The notes: a model not told the origin generated them from the letters alone. A DNA stretch of 64,000 nucleotides from Rubritalea squalenifaciens DSM 18772 (GCF_900141815.1 NZ_FQYR01000002.1:721091-785090); one strand, 5' to 3'. Numbered from the stretch's first letter, positions 17,689-26,441 are shown. A program made the numbers and translations.

Positions 17689-17725
17689 GAAGGGTCTTGC
17701 CGCAGGCGGGCCCTTCATTGTTTAG
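17689..17725 (+). terminator. Hairpin between pspA and the AAA+ ATPase gene
   Basis: GAAGGGTCT pairs with GGGCCCTTC (17689-17697 with about 17708-17716; wobbles near the loop), followed by ATTGTTT. It acts as a weak terminator or attenuator. It covers the TTG at 17697, which argues against that TTG as the start of the next gene. Confidence 0.4.
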
Positions 17726-17732
17726 TGATGTC

Positions 17733-19379
17733 ATGAATAATCTTCCTGCTTGGGCGGATGAAGTGATCGCATCTTACGAGAGTGGTGCGGCAGGATGTTT
17801 TGTATTACACGGGAATGTGAACGATCGCCTGATCGTGCCGAGGCCTGATGGTTCGTTGCGCCTGGGTAACTTGAGTGAGTTCCTGATGCGTGCACTCTTG
17901 CCTAGATTTGACGTAGTTCTGTCTTACGACCTGGGCTTCGGCATGCGTGTCGAGAGGGGCGGGGAGGTTTTCAGTGAATGGCCAAGTCTGGGGGATACCC
18001 CTGAACTTCCGCATCTTCCTTTGCCTGCTATTAGGACGCTCACGCACTACATGCAGTATTGCAGGAATCTTAAAATCATGGGCCAGAAGGCGCCTAAGGT
18101 GGCGGTGATTGTGCGTCAGTCCCATCTGGTGTGCCCGGCGATTCCTAATCTGCTGAACTATGAGCTGAGTTCGATGGCCTCGCTACTCAGAGGGTGGGCT
18201 GCTGATGGTAGACTGTGCGAGTTTGGCCAGGCTGCGTTCTTGATATCTGAGAATATGAATGGCTTGCATCCTCTGGTGGCAGACTGCCCGAATATGGATC
18301 CTGTGGAGATCCCCTTGCCGGCAGCCAAGCAGATTTCGGCTACCTTGGAGCTGTTGAAGCCGGATTGTCCGCAGGCGCTGGGAGATTTTGTGGATCAGCT
18401 TGACTTGGTAGCCAGCAGGTTGACGGGGGCTACGGTAAGTTCGGTGGAGGCCTTGCTTAAAAGGCGTGAACATGACAAGAAGCCACTAGATGATGATAGT
18501 CTGGCGGATCTGAAAAAGGATCTGGTGGAGAGAGATTGTGATGGCTTGATCGATTTCGTGGAGCCGGACCGCACACTGGACGATGTGGTAGGGCTGGATG
18601 GCGTGAAGCAGTGGTTGAGGCAAGATATAGAGCTCTGGAAACAGGGGGAACTGGAGGCCTTGCCGATGGGTTATCTCTTCTGTGGGCCGGTGGGCACTGG
18701 CAAAACTTATCTGGCCGAGTGCCTGGCGGGTGAGGCAGGGGTGCCTGTGGTGACAATGCGAAACTTCCGTGACAAGTGGGTAGGATCCACCGAGGCTAAC
18801 CTGGAGAAAATCTTTGCTCTGCTGCATGCGCTTGGGCGCTGTATTGTCTTTGTGGATGAGGCGGATCAGGCGCTGGGTAAGCGCCAGGGTGGATCCGGTG
18901 ATTCCGGAGTGTCAAGCCGCGTCTATTCGATGATGGCCAAGGAGATGTCCAATACCCGCAACCGGGGTAAGATCATGTGGGTGCTGGCGTCGAGCCGCCC
19001 TGATTTGATCGAGGTGGATCTGAAGCGTCCTGGTAGGGTGGATGTGAAAATCCCTCTATTTCCTACTTTGAATAAGCAGGAGGGCTTTAGTCTGATCCGA
19101 GCTTTGTGTAAGCGCAGGGATCTTTCCATCAAGGAGGAGGACTTCCCTGTCGTGGAGGCTTTGGTGCCGGATTTACTCACGCCCGGGGCGGCTGAGACGA
19201 TTTCAGTACAGACCTTCCGTCTGAGTAAAACCAGTGAGCATGGTGATCTAGATGCGCTATTGACTTGTCTGCGTGATTACCGGCCTCCGATTGCCCATGA
19301 AACCTTGAAGTTTCAGATGCGCTTGGCGATGGATGAGGCCACTGATGCTTCTTTGATTCCAAGTGATGTAAACATTTAA
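17733..19379 (+). CDS. Classical-clade AAA+ ATPase next to PspA
   Basis: A 548-residue protein with a ~270-residue N-terminal region containing a conserved-looking L-H-G-N-V-N-D-R motif near residue 30, then one AAA+ module: Walker A G-P-V-G-T-G-K-T at 318-325, Walker B ending V-D375-E376-A, and the second region of homology S-S-R-P-D-L-I-E with L-K-R-P-G-R-V-D, which marks the classical AAA clade (Vps4, FtsH, p97). No transmembrane segment or protease domain is seen. It directly follows pspA. Since PspA has the ESCRT-III fold, a Vps4-like disassembly role is attractive but unproven. The ATG at 17733 is preferred to a TTG inside the upstream hairpin. Confidence 0.82.
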   Translation: MNNLPAWADEVIASYESGAAGCFVLHGNVNDRLIVPRPDGSLRLGNLSEFLMRALLPRFDVVLSYDLGFGMRVERGGEVFSEWPSLGDTPELPHLPLPAIRTLTHYMQYCRNLKIMGQKAPKVAVIVRQSHLVCPAIPNLLNYELSSMASLLRGWAADGRLCEFGQAAFLISENMNGLHPLVADCPNMDPVEIPLPAAKQISATLELLKPDCPQALGDFVDQLDLVASRLTGATVSSVEALLKRREHDKKPLDDDSLADLKKDLVERDCDGLIDFVEPDRTLDDVVGLDGVKQWLRQDIELWKQGELEALPMGYLFCGPVGTGKTYLAECLAGEAGVPVVTMRNFRDKWVGSTEANLEKIFALLHALGRCIVFVDEADQALGKRQGGSGDSGVSSRVYSMMAKEMSNTRNRGKIMWVLASSRPDLIEVDLKRPGRVDVKIPLFPTLNKQEGFSLIRALCKRRDLSIKEEDFPVVEALVPDLLTPGAAETISVQTFRLSKTSEHGDLDALLTCLRDYRPPIAHETLKFQMRLAMDEATDASLIPSDVNI

Positions 19380-19674
19380 CTTGTGTAACTCATTGATATA
19401 CAATGTAGACGATTTTCGGATCCGCGTACGGGTGGGGTCTAAAATTTCTTTCAAATAAATGATTTTTTTTTAATGGAGGTAGGGGCGGCTCTATCCCCCG
19501 TGGTTACAGGGATTGTGGCATTTTCGTCAGTCTGCGGGAGCGACTGGTGACAAGCTGCTGAGTAAAAAAGATTTGCGAAAAGGGGCCGACGCCTCTAAAA
19601 ATTCGTCCCGAAGGGTGGAACCCCATGGGAGTTGTTGATTCTCAACAGTTACTGAACAACCACAATTCAAAACA
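19380..19674 (+). promoter_or_regulatory. Long structured leader upstream of the 3D-domain lipoprotein (possible riboswitch)
   Basis: 295 bases without a gene. After a T-rich stretch (about 19462-19471) comes a GC-rich part with several potential helices: CAGTC/GACTG around 19528-19546, a GGGG...CCCC element enclosing GACG/CGTC and CCC-GAA-GGG at 19582-19624, and GTTGTT/AACAAC just before the start codon. The segment with GGTAGGGG followed by CGTCAG faintly resembles the 3' core of the ydaO (c-di-AMP) riboswitch, which often controls wall-remodelling genes. I could not align the full consensus, so the identity is open. Confidence 0.4.
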
Positions 19675-20322
19675 ATGATTATGTCTAGTTTACTAGTGAA
19701 GTCCGGTCTTAGCCTAGTTGCAGGATTTGCCATGAGCAGCTGCGGCGTTCAGGATGACTATGCGAGTGGAGGATACGGTAAGGATCCTCAACCCGCGGAG
19801 CCATCGCCGGCCCTCATCGCCAAGACCGTCACCTACAAGAAGGACAAGCACGGGATGGCTAGCTACAAAGATTCTGATCGCAAGCGCTACGTGCGTACCA
19901 CTTCCTTCTCCCACATGGAAAAAGAGCCTGGTGCTCCTGGTCGTAAGAATGCAGCCGGTACTATCCTGAAGTACGGTAAGAATATTCGCAGTGCCGCAGC
20001 AGACTGGTCAGTTTATCCGCTGGGAACCAAATTTAAGATCAAGGGTCAGCCTTACACCTATGTGGTGGATGACTACGGTTCAGCTTTGGCTAATACCAAC
20101 ACCATCGATATTTTTAAGCCGACCCTCAAAGGGATGAGAGACTGGGGTACACGTAACGTGGAGATCACAGTCGTCCAGTGGGGTTGCTATGAGCGCAGCC
20201 GCAGATTGCTCAAAGGTCGCCGTGGCTACTGGCACTGCAGAGACATGTACAACAAGATCGTGAAGAAGGTGCGTAGTGGTAACTACGCCAAGCTTGAGAA
20301 CGATAACATGGATGCTCTCTAG
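19675..20322 (+). CDS. 3D-domain (MltA-C/DPBB-like) lipoprotein
   Basis: A 215-residue exported protein. The N-terminus is hydrophobic and ends in M-S-S-C, a weak lipobox. The domain at about 65-180 has the 3D signature: A-D-W followed by P-L-G-T-K-F, V-V-D-D-Y-G, and N-T-I-D-I-F, supplying the three conserved aspartates. The 3D fold is the catalytic barrel of MltA/YuiC-type lytic transglycosylases, so a peptidoglycan-cleaving role is likely. A Cys/Trp-rich basic C-terminus follows. Its long structured leader suggests post-transcriptional control. Confidence 0.75.
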   Translation: MIMSSLLVKSGLSLVAGFAMSSCGVQDDYASGGYGKDPQPAEPSPALIAKTVTYKKDKHGMASYKDSDRKRYVRTTSFSHMEKEPGAPGRKNAAGTILKYGKNIRSAAADWSVYPLGTKFKIKGQPYTYVVDDYGSALANTNTIDIFKPTLKGMRDWGTRNVEITVVQWGCYERSRRLLKGRRGYWHCRDMYNKIVKKVRSGNYAKLENDNMDAL

Positions 20323-20358
20323 GCCTGCTTAGCACAGACACCTTTCATATTACCTAAG

Positions 20359-20390
20359 ACCGTTCACTCTCCGGGTGAGCGGTTTTTTTA
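20359..20390 (+). terminator. Intrinsic terminator after the 3D-domain gene
   Basis: ACCGTTCAC (20359-20367) pairs with GTGAGCGGT (20375-20383) with one wobble and a 7-base loop, followed by seven T. It lies between convergent genes. Confidence 0.85.
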
Positions 20391-20393
20391 TGC

Positions 20394-21698
20394 CTAGATG
20401 TTTTTCAGCATGCCGTTGGAGTCTCCCACACGCTTCGCATTCACGTTCATACGTTCCAGCAGGGAGAGGTAGAGATTGGTCATGGGTGTTCCCTCGGGGG
20501 CGTGGATATATCTTCCCGGCTGCAAGCTGCCGGCACCACCTCCGGCCAGGATGATGGGCAGGTTGTCGTGGTTGTGCCGGTTGCCGTCGGCTATGCCGCC
20601 GCCGTAGACGATCATAGTGTTGTCCAGCAAAGAGCCTTCGCCTTCCCGGATTCCGCGGAGTTTGGAGAGGAAGCGGGCGTATTCTTCGATGTAGAAGCGG
20701 TCGATCTTGGCGATCTTTTCTAGGTGGTCCTCCTTCTTGCGGTGGTGGGAAAGGGAGTGATGCCCCTCAGAGATACCGATTTCTTGGAAAGAACGGTTCG
20801 ATCCATCATGGGCCAGAAGGAAGGTGCTGATGCGGGTGGAATCTGTCTGGAATGCCAGGGCCATGAGGTCATACATGCTTCGGATGTGCTCGCGGTAGCT
20901 GTCTGGGATGCCGTTGGGCTTTTGTTCTGCCGGGTAGTTGTTTTGAAATTTTTCATGACGGCTGATGCGTTGCTCGGTTTCGCGGATGGCAGTCATGTAC
21001 TCCTCGAGTTTGTCCCGGTCGCTGGAGCTGACCTTGTGGTGCAGGCGCTTGGCGTCTTCCATGACGAAATCGAGCACGCTTTGGTTCAGAGCGCGACGTT
21101 TGGCGTCTTCCTTGGCATTGCCTGAACCGAAGAGTTTTTCGAATACTAGCCGGGGGTCTCGTTCCGCCGGGGCAGGAGTGGTGGCGCTGCGCCAGGAGAG
21201 GTTGAACTGGTAGGCACAGGAATAACCGGAATCACAATGACCAGATTTCCGGGGTGGATCTGTGCTGAGCTCGAGGGAGGGAAGTCGTGTGAGGTGGCCA
21301 ATCTGCTGGGCGGCGATTTGATCTACCGAGACCCCTAGGTGAATTCCTTCACCTGTGGTTTTGCGGGCTTGGCAGCCTGTGAGGAAGGTGGCATTGGCTC
21401 TGGCGTGATCGCCGGGGCCGTCTCCGTTTGGGCGAGCCTTGTCGTGGTCGAGTCCGCCTACGACTTGGAAATGCTGGCGTAGCTGGGCGAGAGGTTGGAG
21501 TGATTCGCTGAGTCGATAGTTGCTGCCGCTGCCGGTCGGGCGCCATTTGTCCAAGTTTACTCCATTGGGGGCATAGACGAATGCCATGCGCAGCGGGTGT
21601 TCTCCAGCTTGGCTGGTGCTCATGTTTTGTCCCAGTGACTCTAGATTGGGGATGGTCATGGCGGCGCCTAGGCCTTTGAGGAATGTTCTACGGTGCAT
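20394..21698 (-). CDS. DUF1552 secreted protein (Planctomycete/Verrucomicrobia type)
   Basis: A 434-residue protein with a Tat-like N-terminus (H-R-R-T-F-L-K-G-L-G) and a full-length DUF1552 domain: A-P-N-G-V-N near 45, G-D-H-A-R-A-N-A-T-F-L-T-G near 97, the L-S-T-D-P segment, and a C-terminal Y-G-G-G-I-A-D-G-N-R-H-N-H-D-N-L-P-I-I-L block. The family is abundant in Planctomycetes and Verrucomicrobia and is nearly always paired with a DUF1592-type cytochrome gene, here directly upstream in the same operon (14-base gap). The fold resembles sulfatase/phosphatase-like exported proteins, but no activity is established. Confidence 0.88.
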   Translation of the reverse strand: MHRRTFLKGLGAAMTIPNLESLGQNMSTSQAGEHPLRMAFVYAPNGVNLDKWRPTGSGSNYRLSESLQPLAQLRQHFQVVGGLDHDKARPNGDGPGDHARANATFLTGCQARKTTGEGIHLGVSVDQIAAQQIGHLTRLPSLELSTDPPRKSGHCDSGYSCAYQFNLSWRSATTPAPAERDPRLVFEKLFGSGNAKEDAKRRALNQSVLDFVMEDAKRLHHKVSSSDRDKLEEYMTAIRETEQRISRHEKFQNNYPAEQKPNGIPDSYREHIRSMYDLMALAFQTDSTRISTFLLAHDGSNRSFQEIGISEGHHSLSHHRKKEDHLEKIAKIDRFYIEEYARFLSKLRGIREGEGSLLDNTMIVYGGGIADGNRHNHDNLPIILAGGGAGSLQPGRYIHAPEGTPMTNLYLSLLERMNVNAKRVGDSNGMLKNI

Positions 21699-21712
21699 GG
21701 TAAGTATGGGGT

Positions 21713-24088
21713 TTAGTTGCGCTGATACTGGAAGGTGGGACTGTGAACGATGGCGCGTATCAGCGAGTGGGCGCGGTAATCGTTTTGATGGAGCTGCTTG
21801 AGAATGGTTGCGATGTGATTGCGGTCTGCGCGCGTAGTGCCTCTACCAAGTGCGTAGGTGAGCATCTTGGCCGTCAGGCTGTGCAGGAATTCCTCTTTCT
21901 TGTTTTGGCTCAGTACTTTGAGTAGCGAGTCGGCGCCGGTGAGCTTTTCTCCGGTGACTAGCTGGCCTGAGGTGTCGATGGCTTGTCCGTCGAGTGAGTC
22001 TTGCCAGGCGCCGATGCCGTCAAAGTTTTCTAAGGCGAAGCCAATCGGGTCCATTAGATTGTGGCAGCTGGCGCAGGAGGTCTTTTCCCGGTGGAGCTCA
22101 AGTTGCTGGCGGAGGCTCAGCTTGTCGCTGTGTGCGCCAGCGTCTTCCAGTGGAGGGAGGTTGGGTGGAGGAGGTGGTGGTGTAATGTGGAGAATGTTCT
22201 CGAGTACGAATTTCCCGCGTAGCACTGGCGAAGTGCGAGTCGGTTGCGAGGTGAGGGTAAGAATGGAGGCGTGGGTGAGAATGCCGCGGCGCGGGGTGCC
22301 GGCGAGGCTGACTTTACGGAAGTTCTCTCCTGCTACATCCTGAATGCCGTAATGTCTGGCGAGTCGGCCATTGAGGTAGCTGTAGTTGGCGTCGAGCAGG
22401 TTCAGGAGGCTTTTGTCCTGCAGGATGATCTCGTCGACCAGAAGTGTGGTTTCCCTCTGCATGTCTCTCCTGAGCTTAGGGTTAAAATCCGGATAGGTCT
22501 TGCGGTCCGGGGAGATAGCGTCGAGGTCGCGTAGTTGGAGCCACTGGCCGGCGAAGTTTTTGGTCAGGGCATGAGCGCGCGGGTCCCTGAGCATGCGTTC
22601 GATCTGGGAATCAAGCTGCTGGCGCAGCTGGTTCTTATCAGCAAGATCCAGTAGTGTCTCGTCAGGCATGCTGCTCCAGAGGAAGTAGGAGAGTCTGCTG
22701 GCGAGCTGGTGCTCAGACACCAGGTGGAACTCGGTGTCGTTCTTGGATTCTTGTGTCGGTAGGTTGAGGAATAGAAAAGACGGGGAGACCAGCATGGCTT
22801 GGATAGCTCCTCTGATCCCCTGATTAATCGAGCTGTCTTGCTGGGAGGCAATTTGCTGGGCTAGCTGGACATAGCGCTGGATTTCCTCGGCATTGGTCGG
22901 GCGGCGGAAGGCGCGTTTTGAAAATTGCTGAAGCGTGTCGCGGGCGTAATCCTCATCACTGGTGTTTGGGCTGCGAGGTGGGAAGATGGCGTGGTGGCTG
23001 GCTGGTTTGTCCCGCTTCAGGCCTGAAGGTCCCACGAGAGTGGCCTTGTGGATCATCAGATTCCGGTCGCGTAGCTTGGGGTTGGGGTGCTCGGGATCCC
23101 AATGGTCGTTGATGAAAGTCAGGCTAATGCGGTTCGTGCCCTGCTTGAGCTTGAGTTTAGTGGTGTATTGCTTAGGGCGGTGCATCGGGTTTTCGATGCT
23201 GAAGGTGGTGATCGAGGCGTCTGAATGGCCCACTTCGAGCTTGGCGTATTCGTTTCCTGAGCGGGAGGCGGAGGCGGTGACGTGCAGAACATATTCTCCT
23301 TCATGCTCTACTTCTTGCAGGATAATGGCGGAGCCCCGGGTGTGCAGAAAAATGCCTTCGTCTCTGACTCTCCCCTCGGTCTGGGCCTTGCTGAGATTGA
23401 GGCGGGTAAGGGGTGTAGGCATGGGGCCGATGACGATGGCTTTGTCCAAGGCGAGATCGCTAGCCTTGAGATAGCGATCGATGTGGGCGGGGGACAGCGT
23501 GAGGGCGGCATTGATGTTGTCGAAGCCATGCGCGGAGTCGTCAGGTGGCAACATTTCCAAGATGTCCACGTCGACTCCCAAGAGGTCTCGAAGGGTGTTT
23601 TGGTATTCGAGGCGGTTTAGTCTGCGTGTGGTGCTGGGGCCCGGATCGTCAGGGGATTCATAGGTGGGGAAAACGGTGTCATTGATCCAGTCGACCATCT
23701 GGGTGATCTCGTGGGCAGCAGGCTGTTCCTCGTCCACTGGAGGCATGAGCTGGTAATCTATTCTAGAGAGGATGTGCTCCCAGGTTTTAGGGTCTGAGCG
23801 GATGGAGGCCAGATCATCAAAGTCGTCCAAGCAAAGGCCGCCCTTGTGGCTGCCGTCGCCATGGCAGTCGTAGCAGTAATACTGGAGTAAGGGTTTGATG
23901 TTCTTTTCCCACTGGGTAGTGAGTTCAGTGTCGCTGAGACCCGTCGTGGTGAGGGGGCTGTCCGGAAGCGGTTCTGCTGAGGTGAGGTTTTTCTGGTGCC
24001 CAAACCAAGGCGCAAGGAGCCAGCCTGTGACAAAACAGGAAATCACTAGTGAGCTTTTCAGCCAGAGAGTAGGCGACACTTGGAGCAT
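21713..24088 (-). CDS. Planctomycete-type cytochrome c/DUF1587-DUF1592-DUF1588-DUF1585 protein
   Basis: A 791-residue exported protein. After an N-terminal anchor (about 12-30) comes a haem c motif C72-Y-D-C75-H76, typical of the PSCyt1 domain, then DUF1587 (R-R-L-N-R-L-E-Y-Q-N-T-L-R-D-L-L-G near 155), a carbohydrate-binding-like insert (about 240-340), DUF1595/DUF1592 (S-R-L-S-Y-F-L-W-S near 460), DUF1588 (R-R-G-I-L-T-H-A near 600) and DUF1585 at the end (L-T-Y-A-L-G-R-G). A second C-x-x-C-H (C-A-S-C-H) lies near 665. It is probably an envelope redox protein; its partner DUF1552 gene follows. Substrate unknown. Confidence 0.9.
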   Translation of the reverse strand: MLQVSPTLWLKSSLVISCFVTGWLLAPWFGHQKNLTSAEPLPDSPLTTTGLSDTELTTQWEKNIKPLLQYYCYDCHGDGSHKGGLCLDDFDDLASIRSDPKTWEHILSRIDYQLMPPVDEEQPAAHEITQMVDWINDTVFPTYESPDDPGPSTTRRLNRLEYQNTLRDLLGVDVDILEMLPPDDSAHGFDNINAALTLSPAHIDRYLKASDLALDKAIVIGPMPTPLTRLNLSKAQTEGRVRDEGIFLHTRGSAIILQEVEHEGEYVLHVTASASRSGNEYAKLEVGHSDASITTFSIENPMHRPKQYTTKLKLKQGTNRISLTFINDHWDPEHPNPKLRDRNLMIHKATLVGPSGLKRDKPASHHAIFPPRSPNTSDEDYARDTLQQFSKRAFRRPTNAEEIQRYVQLAQQIASQQDSSINQGIRGAIQAMLVSPSFLFLNLPTQESKNDTEFHLVSEHQLASRLSYFLWSSMPDETLLDLADKNQLRQQLDSQIERMLRDPRAHALTKNFAGQWLQLRDLDAISPDRKTYPDFNPKLRRDMQRETTLLVDEIILQDKSLLNLLDANYSYLNGRLARHYGIQDVAGENFRKVSLAGTPRRGILTHASILTLTSQPTRTSPVLRGKFVLENILHITPPPPPPNLPPLEDAGAHSDKLSLRQQLELHREKTSCASCHNLMDPIGFALENFDGIGAWQDSLDGQAIDTSGQLVTGEKLTGADSLLKVLSQNKKEEFLHSLTAKMLTYALGRGTTRADRNHIATILKQLHQNDYRAHSLIRAIVHSPTFQYQRN

Positions 24089-24176
24089 GCTAACTTAAGC
24101 ATTACGCAGAGTAATCGCTAAAGTTTCAATCGCTTGAGATTCTTGTCAAATTCCTGGAGCTGCTTATAGTCTGCGC

Positions 24177-24827
24177 ATGTTAAAAGCGGAGCGAGCAAAC
24201 TGGGTTTTGAAGCGATTGGAGGAACTGTATCCTGAAACTCCCATCCCTCTGGATCACACGAACCCATTCACGCTGCTGGTAGCGGTGCTCTTGTCTGCGC
24301 AATGTACCGATGAGCGGGTCAACAAGGTGACGCCGGCCTTGTTCAAACTGGCTGATCATGCTGCGGCGATGCAGCACATACCGGTGGAGGCTATTCGGGA
24401 AATCATCAAGCCTTGTGGTTTGTCGCCTCGTAAGTCGAAGGCGATTGCTGATCTGTCCAAAATTTTGGTGGAGCAGTACGGTGGGGAGGTGCCGGAGGAT
24501 TTTGCGGCTCTCGAGTCTCTTCCTGGAGTCGGGCATAAAACGGCATCCGTTGTAATGGCTCAGGCATTTGGGGTGCCGGCCTTCCCTGTAGATACCCATA
24601 TCCACCGTCTGGCTCAGCGCTGGAAGCTCACCAATGGCAAGAATGTCGAACAGACGGAGAGGGATCTCAAAAAGCTTTTCCCCAAGGAAAGCTGGAACAA
24701 GCTTCACCTGCAGATCATCTTTTACGGTCGAGAGTATTGTACGGCAAGAGGATGTGATGGCACGGTCTGTGAGATCTGTACGACACTCTATCCAGCGCGG
24801 AAAACACCTGTCGTCACGAAGAAATGA
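24177..24827 (+). CDS. nth: Endonuclease III (DNA glycosylase/AP lyase)
   Basis: A 216-residue HhH-GPD base-excision enzyme that removes oxidised pyrimidines. The helix-hairpin-helix L-P-G-V-G-H-K121-T-A-S carries the catalytic Lys, and D139 lies in P-V-D-T-H-I-H-R. The C-terminal iron-sulfur loop is unusual: the cysteines are C188, C193, C198 and C201 (C-x4-C-x4-C-x2-C) rather than C-x6-C-x2-C-x5-C, and the usual last Cys position is Ala. Four cysteines are still present, so a cluster may form with changed ligation. No operon partner is evident. Confidence 0.93.
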   Translation: MLKAERANWVLKRLEELYPETPIPLDHTNPFTLLVAVLLSAQCTDERVNKVTPALFKLADHAAAMQHIPVEAIREIIKPCGLSPRKSKAIADLSKILVEQYGGEVPEDFAALESLPGVGHKTASVVMAQAFGVPAFPVDTHIHRLAQRWKLTNGKNVEQTERDLKKLFPKESWNKLHLQIIFYGREYCTARGCDGTVCEICTTLYPARKTPVVTKK

Positions 24828-25093
24828 CCGAGAAACTTAGCATATCTGTAACAATTCAGCAGCTTAGATGCTTAAGATAGAGGGTTTAAAAAAAACTATG
24901 ATTTTTCCTCTAATAAACTATAAATTCAGGGCGTTGTAGTGCGCGAAAGGGTCAATTTCTCCTACTAGGTGCAAAAATCCTAAAATTGCTTCTTTACGAA
25001 CAGGGGGCGTTTAGTGGAAATAGATACCTCTTTCTGATACTAATATACAGACCAGAACACACACTTACAAACAGTACCAGTCCAAGTACCATT
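24828..25093 (+). promoter_or_regulatory. Upstream region of the exbB-exbD cluster
   Basis: 266 bases without a gene. The region is A/T-rich (runs of A near 24890 and a TAATAAACTATAAATTC stretch near 24915) and must contain the promoter of the ExbB operon, but I cannot place -35/-10 boxes with confidence. The open frame of the ExbB gene extends upstream to 24986, but that part does not look like protein of this family. Confidence 0.35.
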
Positions 25094-25876
25094 ATGAAAA
25101 ACCTTGCGATTCGACCGCTCAAGACCGTTGGCGTAACCATGGCGACAGGCCTGATGACAGCCCTTCCGCTTATGGCTCAAGATGATAAGCCAAATACAAA
25201 TGCCCTTCACTCTTACCTTCTCGATGGTGGTCCGCTGACCATTATCATCGTGGCAGTTGGTTTGCTTTCCCTGATCGGTCTGACTGTATACAATTTCATC
25301 AACCTTACCAAAGCGAAGTTCTGCCCAGACGATCTCAAAGCAGCCTTGCTCGACCACATGGTGAACTGCCGCGTGCGTTCCGCCATCGAGCTCTCCGCTT
25401 CCCACCCAAGTTACCTCGGCCGCATGCTTGCCTATGCGCTTCCAAACATCGACGCGACTCAGCCAGAAGATCTTGGCCGTGACCACGTGGAAGATGCGAT
25501 TGCTGATTTCTCCATCAACGAGAACCGCAAGCAAATGACCTGGATCAACCTGATCTCACTCGTAGCTCAGTCCGCTCCGATGATGGGTCTCTTCGGTACA
25601 GTTTTCGGTATGATCGCAGCCTTCGGTACGCTGAAGACAAGTGGTTCTGCTGATCCAACCGCACTTGCGGGTGACATCTCCGTAGCTCTCTTGACCACCA
25701 TGTGGGGTCTGGTTGTGGCTATCTTTGCGGTGATCGCTTACTTCTTCTTCAAGGGTCGTTACAACGCTCTTGTAGCTGAGTGCCACCAGTCTGCTGAAGA
25801 GCTTCTCAACGCTTCTGTGCAGACCGTGAATGGCGAAGCACATCTTGCTAAGATTCCTGAGGGTATCGCCGTTTAA
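25094..25876 (+). CDS. MotA/TolQ/ExbB proton channel family protein
   Basis: A 260-residue inner-membrane protein. From the ATG at 25094 it has a signal-peptide-like N-terminus (cleavage expected near P-L-M-A-Q), a first helix (about 45-65), and the conserved TolQ/ExbB block with two helices (S-A-P-M-M-G-L-F-G-T-V-F-G-M near 165, then L-L-T-T-M-W-G-L-V-V-A near 205). ExbB pentamers form the proton channel that energises ExbD/TolR. Codon bias is strong, indicating high expression. Two exbD-like genes follow; a long hairpin separates it from the first. Confidence 0.92.
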   Translation: MKNLAIRPLKTVGVTMATGLMTALPLMAQDDKPNTNALHSYLLDGGPLTIIIVAVGLLSLIGLTVYNFINLTKAKFCPDDLKAALLDHMVNCRVRSAIELSASHPSYLGRMLAYALPNIDATQPEDLGRDHVEDAIADFSINENRKQMTWINLISLVAQSAPMMGLFGTVFGMIAAFGTLKTSGSADPTALAGDISVALLTTMWGLVVAIFAVIAYFFFKGRYNALVAECHQSAEELLNASVQTVNGEAHLAKIPEGIAV

Positions 25877-25898
25877 GCCCTAAGGGCTGTTATGTAGG

Positions 25899-25927
25899 TC
25901 GGGCGGAGAACCACGGTTCCTGCCCGA
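25899..25927 (+). other. Intergenic RNA hairpin between exbB and exbD
   Basis: TCGGGC (25899-25904) pairs with GCCCGA (25922-25927), continued by GG and GAACC against GGTTC with one bulged A, giving about 12-13 bp. A small AGCCC-TAA-GGGCT hairpin precedes it. No T run follows, so it suits mRNA stabilisation or processing. Confidence 0.6.
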
Positions 25928-25970
25928 ATCCGAGAAACGCCAGTGATTAACCCAATCAAGGAATAAATAT

Positions 25971-26441
25971 ATGGCATCTAATAGATTACGCGCTCTGAAT
26001 GCTAAGCCTGATGAGGAGTTGAAAATGGACATGTCTCCAATGATTGACATGGTTTTCCTTCTTCTGATTTTCTTCATCGTGGTATCCAGTCCAATGATTG
26101 TTGAGCAGGACAGCGCTGTGAAGCCGCCAGTGGCGTACAATGCCAAGAAGGCTGAGGAGAAACATGGTCGTATCGTTGTCAACGTGCGCGAAGACGGAAC
26201 TTTTACTCCGGAAAAATTCGTCAAGGCTGACAAGACACCAAATATCTTGGCTGATGATGATGCGATCAAGGAGTACGTGAAAGAGGCGCGCGAGCGTATC
26301 GAAGCCCAGGGCCACAAGGCTAGACTTCACCTGCGCGGTGATAACAGGGCGCTCTTCAAGTATTCCCGTCAAGTGATCAAGGCAGCCGCTGAAGCTGGAG
26401 TGAATCATGTGATCTTCTCGACCTTCGATTTCGCTCAATAA
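25971..26441 (+). CDS. ExbD/TolR family protein (first copy)
   Basis: A 156-residue biopolymer-transport protein: a short cytoplasmic N-terminus, the D-M-S-P-M-I-D-M-V-F-L-L-L-I-F-F membrane helix (about 20-45) containing the conserved proton-relay Asp, and a periplasmic C-terminal domain of the ExbD/TolR fold. It works with ExbB to pass proton-motive force to an envelope partner. An SD-like AAGGAA lies about 10 bases upstream of the ATG. A second ExbD follows 23 bases on. Confidence 0.92.
   Translation: MASNRLRALNAKPDEELKMDMSPMIDMVFLLLIFFIVVSSPMIVEQDSAVKPPVAYNAKKAEEKHGRIVVNVREDGTFTPEKFVKADKTPNILADDDAIKEYVKEARERIEAQGHKARLHLRGDNRALFKYSRQVIKAAAEAGVNHVIFSTFDFAQ

Noticed and set aside
19380-19674. 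Definite ydaO (c-di-AMP) riboswitch
   Set aside because: Only a short 3'-core-like segment is similar; the GGGGTGAATC-type element and full helix order could not be found by eye.
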